Positions 41,814 to 46,051 of a stretch of DNA of 46,051 nucleotides are shown in pieces (positions within the stretch are counted from its first letter, which is position 1; every line of letters starts with the position of its first letter). The stretch is from Curvibacter sp. (lineage in GTDB: Bacteria; Pseudomonadota; Gammaproteobacteria; Burkholderiales; Burkholderiaceae_C). Below the pieces are notes generated by a model that searched no databases, was not told the DNA's origin, and worked only from the letters and a program-made list of their open reading frames with translations. The stretch lies in the NCBI GenBank assembly GCA_003987795.1, contig RXJO01000185.1, forward strand, positions 1 to 46,051. Direction: 5' to 3'. Position numbers and translations under genes: made by a program.

Positions 41814-43943
41814 TCAGAAGGTGGTGCGCAGCGTCACCTGCAGGGCGCGTGGCGAGCCCGGCAGGATCAGGTTGTCGTTGCTGCCATGGCTGGACACGTA
41901 GTACTTGCGGTTGGCCACGTTCTTCAGGTTCACGTCCAGGGCCCAGTGGCCCTGCTCGTAATGCGCCGCGGCATCCAGGGTGGTGTAGCCCGGCAGGGTG
42001 ACCAGGTTGGTCAGCGAGGTGTAGCGGGCGCCCACCGCGCTGAGGCCGCCACCCAGGCGCAAGCCCTGGCCCACATCCTTCATGGCCCAGACATAGCCCG
42101 AGTGGCGTGGTGTGAGCGCCGGCACCTTGCCCAGGGCCGGCACGTTCACGAGGGGCAACTGGCTGGACGCGGTGGTGGCCACCGACTCGACCATGCGGCC
42201 ATTGAGCCACGCGTAGCCGGCGCTCAGGTCCCAGCGGCCGGGCAGGCGGCCGGTGGCCGTCAGCTCCAGGCCATCGGTGCGTTGCTTGCCCACATTGATC
42301 ATCACCGAGGGCCGGCTGGGGTCGGTGTTCTTGATGTTGGACCGCTCCAGGCGGAACAGGGCCCCGGTCAGGTTCAACTGGCCATCGAACAGATCGAGCT
42401 TGGCGCCGATTTCGCGGTTCTCGGTGATCTCGGGGGCGCTGGCGGCGTTGCTCGACGACAGGGCCAGGCTCTCGCCCGAGGGCTGGAAGGAGCGGCTGTA
42501 CGAGGCGTAGTACGACAGCCATTCCGAGGGCTGCCAGACCAGGCCGGCACGCGGGCTGAATTTCTTGTCGGTGCGGCCCAGCGGGCTGAGCTTGCGTTCG
42601 AAGGCCGTGTCCTGGCTGAACACGTCATAGCGGGCGCCCAGCAGGGCCTTCCACTGGGGCGACAGCGTGATCTGGTCTTGCGCATACAGGGCGCTCGTCC
42701 CCAGCGTGGTGTGGCTGGGGATGGCGCTGTCGGCCGCATAGGCGCTGGCCGCGATGGCGGGCGGCACCACGTTGCCCGGGTTGAAGATGTTGACCCGGTC
42801 GACCGTGCCGCCGGAGACCGACCAGACCGTCTTCTTCTGCGAGCCCAGCTCCATGCCCAGCAGCCACTCCTGCTGAAAGCCGCCCAACTGGTTGCGCCAG
42901 GTGAGGTCGGTCTGGTTGAACAGGCTGGCCTCGTCGCGGAAGATGAAGGAGCGCGTGCGGCCCACCGTCTGGGTCACCGGGTCGGTGGTGCCGCTGGGCA
43001 GGGTGTTGAAGCGACGCAGATCGTAGCCCTGGATGCGGGTGATGTTGCGCACCGACAGGCTGTCGTCGAAGCGGTGGTTCAGGGTCGAGGTGAAGGCGCG
43101 CACATGGCTGGAGGTGGTGTCGTCGCGCGCGGCCTGGGCCGAGCCGTAGTAGGTGCTGGCGGCCACATTGACCGGGCGCCCGTTCAGGGCCGGGATGCCG
43201 AAGTCCGTCAGGCGGCGGTCATCGGCGTCGGTGTACTGCAGCAGCAGATCGGTGTCACGGGCCAGTTTCAGGGCCAATGAGGGGGCGAAGTTGTAACGCT
43301 TGAGGAATTGCTGATCGCGGTAGCTGCCCGAGTCTTCCTTGGCCACGTTCAGGCGGAAGGCGGCGCTCTCGTTGAGGCCCAGGTTCAGGTCGGCGGTGGC
43401 GCGGCGGTAGTCGAAACTGCCCAAGCCCAGGGTGGCCTCGCCGCGGGTCACGCCGAACTGCGGCTTCTTGGTCACGCGGTTGATCAGCCCGCCCGAGGAG
43501 CCGCGTCCGTACAGCACGGCGTCCGGGCCTTTGAGCACTTCGATGCGCTCGATGTCGGCGAGGTCACGGAAGTACATCGAATCGTCGCGCACGCCGTCGA
43601 TGAACTGATCGGCCAGCGCCGTGAAGCCGCGGATCACCACCTGGTCGCGCTGGCCATCGCCGGTGCTCATGGCCACCCCGGGCACGTTGCGCAGGGCGTC
43701 TTCCATCGAGCGGGCGCCCTGGTCGCGCAGCAGCTGGGCCGGCACCACCTGCACCGATTGCGGAATGTCGCGCAGCGGTGCGCTGGTCTTGGTGGCACTG
43801 CGGCTGAGGGCGGGTGAGTAGCCCTCATCCTGGGCGCCGTTGACGGTGACCTCCTGCAGGGTCTGGGCCAGGGTGGGCAGGCCGAAAGCGGTGAGAAGCG
43901 CCAGGGCAAGCGGGCCGCGGCGGAAAATGCGTTGCTGAAACAT
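41814..43943 (-). CDS. TonB-dependent siderophore receptor (first gene of second iron cluster)
   Basis: A 709-residue receptor. A signal peptide (GPLALALLTAFGLPTLAQ) is followed by a TonB box-like LQEVTVNG. Plug motifs are LRDIPQSVQVVPAQLLRDQGARSMEDALRNVPGV, VIRGFTALADQFIDGVRDD and IEVLKGPDAVLYGRGSSGGLINRVTKKP. The barrel ends LQVTLRTTF. Plug motifs match catecholate siderophore receptors. GAGG precedes the ATG. A Fur-box-like site lies about 235-250 bases upstream; the long leader after bacterioferritin's terminator is otherwise empty. It heads an operon with DUF3649, PepSY and DUF3325. Confidence 0.92.
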   Translation of the reverse strand: MFQQRIFRRGPLALALLTAFGLPTLAQTLQEVTVNGAQDEGYSPALSRSATKTSAPLRDIPQSVQVVPAQLLRDQGARSMEDALRNVPGVAMSTGDGQRDQVVIRGFTALADQFIDGVRDDSMYFRDLADIERIEVLKGPDAVLYGRGSSGGLINRVTKKPQFGVTRGEATLGLGSFDYRRATADLNLGLNESAAFRLNVAKEDSGSYRDQQFLKRYNFAPSLALKLARDTDLLLQYTDADDRRLTDFGIPALNGRPVNVAASTYYGSAQAARDDTTSSHVRAFTSTLNHRFDDSLSVRNITRIQGYDLRRFNTLPSGTTDPVTQTVGRTRSFIFRDEASLFNQTDLTWRNQLGGFQQEWLLGMELGSQKKTVWSVSGGTVDRVNIFNPGNVVPPAIAASAYAADSAIPSHTTLGTSALYAQDQITLSPQWKALLGARYDVFSQDTAFERKLSPLGRTDKKFSPRAGLVWQPSEWLSYYASYSRSFQPSGESLALSSSNAASAPEITENREIGAKLDLFDGQLNLTGALFRLERSNIKNTDPSRPSVMINVGKQRTDGLELTATGRLPGRWDLSAGYAWLNGRMVESVATTASSQLPLVNVPALGKVPALTPRHSGYVWAMKDVGQGLRLGGGLSAVGARYTSLTNLVTLPGYTTLDAAAHYEQGHWALDVNLKNVANRKYYVSSHGSNDNLILPGSPRALQVTLRTTF

Positions 43944-44175
43944 GGTTGAGCCTCGGGGCACGGTGGGGGTCCGGGGCAGGGGCGGGGTGCGTCCTGCGTC
44001 TGCCGGGACCGGTGTGCCGAGGTCGAAAGCGCAGCAGGCGCGCGTCCGATTCGCTGTGGGGGGGTGCGCAGGCCAGTGGCCCGCCAGGCGCCCCGGGCCA
44101 CAAGGGCCGGCACACTGGATCCGGGGCTGGCGGTGGCCCGTGGTGGGCCTGGCTGGCGTGGTGTAAGTTTACATT

Positions 44176-44194
44176 ACAAATGAGAAGTGTTCGC
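44176..44194 (-). promoter_or_regulatory. Fur-box-like site upstream of the second receptor operon
   Basis: Within the 350-base gap between bacterioferritin and the receptor gene, an AT-rich patch contains TGCGAAC-ACT-TCTCATTTG on the minus strand, which matches 11 of 19 Fur consensus positions and is close to the GCGAATGATTCTCATTTG sites often seen in betaproteobacteria. The rest of the gap is GC-rich with no gene; it holds this site and the bacterioferritin terminator. Confidence 0.55.
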
Positions 44195-44245
44195 AACAAC
44201 TTGACGTGATGGGTGCCTGTGTCGCCTGGTTATCGCCGCTGGGTC

Positions 44246-44270
44246 AAAAAAAATGGGCCCAAAGGCCCAT
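44246..44270 (-). terminator. Intrinsic terminator after bacterioferritin
   Basis: On the minus strand ATGGGCC, loop TTTG, GGCCCAT is followed by a run of eight T residues (A run 44246-44253). It lies 24 bases after the bacterioferritin stop and separates it from the receptor operon. Confidence 0.88.
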
Positions 44271-44293
44271 GCAGGTTGACATCGTGAGGGTGC

Positions 44294-44770
44294 TTATTCG
44301 TGCTCACCCATCTGCGACTGCAGGTAATTGGGCAGGCCCACCTTGTCGATCAGGTCGATCTGGGTCTCGAGAAAATCGATGTGCTCTTCGGTGTCGTCGA
44401 GGATCTTCTGCAGCAGGTCGCGCGAGACGTAGTCGCGCACGCTTTCGCAGTGGGCGATGCCGGCCTTGATGGTGGCCTGGGCGCCTTGCTCGGCACCGAG
44501 GTCGCAGCGCAGGATCTCGGGCACGTCCTCACCGACCGAGAGCTTGCCCAGGTCTTGCAGATTGGGCAGGCCGTCGAGCATGAAGATGCGGTCCATCAGC
44601 CAGTCGGCATGCTTCATCTCACCGATCGACTCGGCGTATTCCTTCTTGGCCAGCTTGTCGAAGCCCCAGTGCTTGAGCATGCGGTAGTGCAGGAAGTACT
44701 GGTTGATCGCGGTCAGCTCGTTCTTGAGCTGGGCTTGCAGGTGGCCGATGACTTGAGGGTCGCCTTTCAT
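44294..44770 (-). CDS. bfr: Bacterioferritin
   Basis: A 158-residue haem-containing ferritin that stores iron in a 24-mer. It aligns residue by residue with E. coli Bfr: E18 (KNELT), E51 and H54 (EMKHADW), E94 and H130 of the ferroxidase site, and M52 as haem ligand are all present. The E. coli ferroxidase ligand E127 is replaced by Thr in the motif ILDDTEEHIDFLE, with Glu at 128 and 129. GGAAGGAC precedes the ATG at 44770. It lies just upstream of a siderophore receptor operon but has its own terminator. Confidence 0.95.
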   Translation of the reverse strand: MKGDPQVIGHLQAQLKNELTAINQYFLHYRMLKHWGFDKLAKKEYAESIGEMKHADWLMDRIFMLDGLPNLQDLGKLSVGEDVPEILRCDLGAEQGAQATIKAGIAHCESVRDYVSRDLLQKILDDTEEHIDFLETQIDLIDKVGLPNYLQSQMGEHE

Positions 44771-44848
44771 GGGATGTCCTTCCGGTTGGGGTGATCGGTG
44801 GATTGTGGTGCACATCGAGGGCCTGGTGGGCCGCAGATGTGTGTTTTC

Positions 44849-45670
44849 CTAGTAAATCAGGCGCTCGGGCCGGATTTCCTGCAGGATGGTGGTGGCGATC
44901 TCCTCGATCGACTTGGTGGTGCTGCTGAGCCAGCGGATGCCGCTGCGACGCATCATGGCCTCAGCTTCGTTGACCTCGGCGCGGCAGTTCTCCAGGCTGG
45001 CATAGCGTGAATTGGGGCGGCGCTCGTTGCGGATCTCGGACAGCCGCTCGGGGTGGATGGTCAGGCCGAACAGCTTTTTGCGGTGTGGCAGCAGCGCCGG
45101 GGGCAGCTGGCGGCGGTCGAAGTCTTCCGGGATCAAGGGGTAGTTGGCGGCCTTCAGGCCGTGCTGCATGGCCAGGTACAGGCTGGTGGGGGTCTTGCCA
45201 CTGCGGCTCACCCCGACCAGGATCACATCGGCGGCCTCCAGGTCGCGGTTGGACTGGCCGTCGTCGTGGGCCAGGCTGAAGTTGATGGCTTCGATGCGGT
45301 CGTGGTATTCCTTGCTCTTGCTGACATCCGAGAAGCGGCCCACCCGGTGGTGCGACTTGATGCCCAGTTCCTTCTCGAGCGGGTGCACGAAGGTGCCGAA
45401 CATGTCCAGCAGCATGCCCTGGCAGCCTTCCTGGATCACGGCCAGCACCTCCATGTTCACCAGCGTGGTGAACACGATGGGCTTGCGGCCCTCGATCTCA
45501 CCCGTGTGGTTGATCTGGCGCACGGCCTGGTGCGCCTTGTCGACGGTGTCGATGAAGGGCAGGCGAACATGGCGGGTGCTCATGTCGAACTGGGCCAGGA
45601 TGGCGTTGCCGAAGGTTTCGGCGGTGATGCCGGTGCCGTCCGAGATGTAGAAGACTGTGCGGGTGTGCAT
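44849..45670 (-). CDS. ppsR: Phosphoenolpyruvate synthase regulatory protein (PpsR, DUF299)
   Basis: A 273-residue bifunctional ADP-dependent kinase/Pi-dependent phosphorylase that switches PEP synthase off and on by threonine phosphorylation. The P-loop-like GVSRSGKT is at 153-160, and the N-terminal [13 protein letters not shown] and [22 protein letters not shown] blocks match the DUF299 family. It is divergent from its target ppsA, the usual arrangement. It lies 78 bases upstream of bacterioferritin on the same strand. Confidence 0.96.
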   Translation of the reverse strand: MHTRTVFYISDGTGITAETFGNAILAQFDMSTRHVRLPFIDTVDKAHQAVRQINHTGEIEGRKPIVFTTLVNMEVLAVIQEGCQGMLLDMFGTFVHPLEKELGIKSHHRVGRFSDVSKSKEYHDRIEAINFSLAHDDGQSNRDLEAADVILVGVSRSGKTPTSLYLAMQHGLKAANYPLIPEDFDRRQLPPALLPHRKKLFGLTIHPERLSEIRNERRPNSRYASLENCRAEVNEAEAMMRRSGIRWLSSTTKSIEEIATTILQEIRPERLIY

Positions 45671-45732
45671 TGGCGAGGGGTTCCAAAAAGGGTCTGTCAG
45701 CCTGGCGCCAGCAGCTCATCGCGCGCCAAGCC

Positions 45733-45747
45733 TACAATCGCGCATTA
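45733..45747. promoter_or_regulatory. Divergent ppsR/ppsA promoter elements
   Basis: The 207-base divergent gap contains TACAAT (45733-45738) on the plus strand and GATAAT (within 45741-45747, minus strand), -10-like hexamers in opposite directions. No clear -35 is seen for either. No other structure in the gap is convincing. Confidence 0.4.
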
Positions 45748-45877
45748 TCCAAATTCTCACCATGCGCTGTCTTGACCTACAAGCACAAATACAAAGTCGC
45801 CCGACGCGCATGGGCAGCAGCTGCCATGGCCGAAGCGCGGGCAGCGCAGACCCGGTTTTAACTTCTGGAGCTTTCCC

Positions 45878-46051
45878 ATGTCTGCACTTTTCAGCCCGAC
45901 CGCCCTGGTCGTACCGTTTGAAAACCTGAGAATGAGCGATGTCGAGGCGGTTGGCGGCAAGAACGCCAGCCTCGGCGAGATGATTTCGCAGCTGCCGCAA
46001 GGCGTGCGCGTGCCCACCGGCTTTGCCACCACGGCCCATGCCTTCCGCCAG
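45878..46051 (+). CDS. ppsA: Phosphoenolpyruvate synthase PpsA (5' end, truncated by window)
   Basis: The first 58 residues are visible and the frame runs off the right edge. It opens [37 protein letters not shown], with the diagnostic [11 protein letters not shown] nucleotide-binding segment of PEP synthase/PEP-utilising enzymes, then [14 protein letters not shown]. PpsA converts pyruvate, ATP and water to PEP, AMP and phosphate for gluconeogenesis. CTGGAG lies before the ATG. PpsR, encoded divergently, regulates it by phosphorylation. Confidence 0.95.
   Translation, partial: MSALFSPTALVVPFENLRMSDVEAVGGKNASLGEMISQLPQGVRVPTGFATTAHAFRQ

Noticed and set aside
45670-45861. Small plus-strand frame before ppsA
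   Set aside because: It starts at the ppsR start region, lacks a ribosome binding site and known motif; it lies in the divergent promoter gap.

Overview
This 46 kb, GC-rich window looks like a chromosomal segment of a betaproteobacterium of the order Burkholderiales, probably Comamonadaceae or the neighbouring Leptothrix/Ideonella/Aquabacterium group. The evidence is the moeA-moaD / moaE-clpB neighbourhood, the divergent ppsR-ppsA pair, an llpE-ceoAB-opcM type efflux operon with a divergent LysR gene, and coding-strand third positions that are almost all G or C. I see no rRNA, tRNA, prophage, insertion sequence or CRISPR array.

Layout. (1) 1-6.7 kb: molybdenum cofactor genes moeA and moaD overlap in an operon. 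moaE lies 4.6 kb further on, separated by three small hypothetical genes, an unusual tandem methylglyoxal-synthase-like protein, a four-repeat DUF4397 lipoprotein and dapA. The dapA/moaE divergent gap holds a compact structured element with terminator-like ends on both strands. (2) 6.7-17.5 kb: general and accessory functions: a conserved hypothetical, clpB with a clear terminator, a small membrane protein, an orphan formyltransferase, an amidase, a FUSC-family efflux protein, and an AraC regulator divergent from an Fsr-like MFS exporter. (3) 17.5-27.4 kb: first iron region. fbpC is divergent from fbpB; fbpA has its own Fur-box-like site; then a catecholate-type TonB receptor, the PiuC-type dioxygenase normally paired with it, an FMN 2-hydroxy-acid oxidase and a ThDP-dependent enzyme. 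(4) 27.4-28 kb: a YefM/YoeB toxin-antitoxin pair. (5) 28-37.3 kb: a metal-dependent hydrolase and a CeoR-type LysR gene divergent from llpE-ceoA-ceoB-opcM, an RND multidrug efflux operon. A strong dyad lies in the divergent gap and an intrinsic terminator lies between llpE and ceoA. (6) 37.2-44.8 kb: second iron region on the minus strand: bacterioferritin, a TonB siderophore receptor, DUF3649, a PepSY membrane protein, DUF3325 and a second TonB receptor. (7) 44.8 kb to end: ppsR divergent from ppsA, which runs off the window.

How it fits together. Two iron modules import ferric siderophores and periplasmic ferric iron. FbpABC, PiuC and PepSY probably handle periplasmic iron delivery and siderophore processing, and bacterioferritin stores iron. 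The efflux operon resembles Burkholderia systems reported to respond to salicylate and iron limitation, so its position between two iron clusters is suggestive. No wholly new multi-gene system stands out. The most unusual items are the tandem MgsA protein with a degenerate first half, the structured dapA/moaE element, the LlpE protein lacking its serine nucleophile, the terminator inside the efflux operon, and the FMN/ThDP enzyme pair attached to a siderophore receptor.
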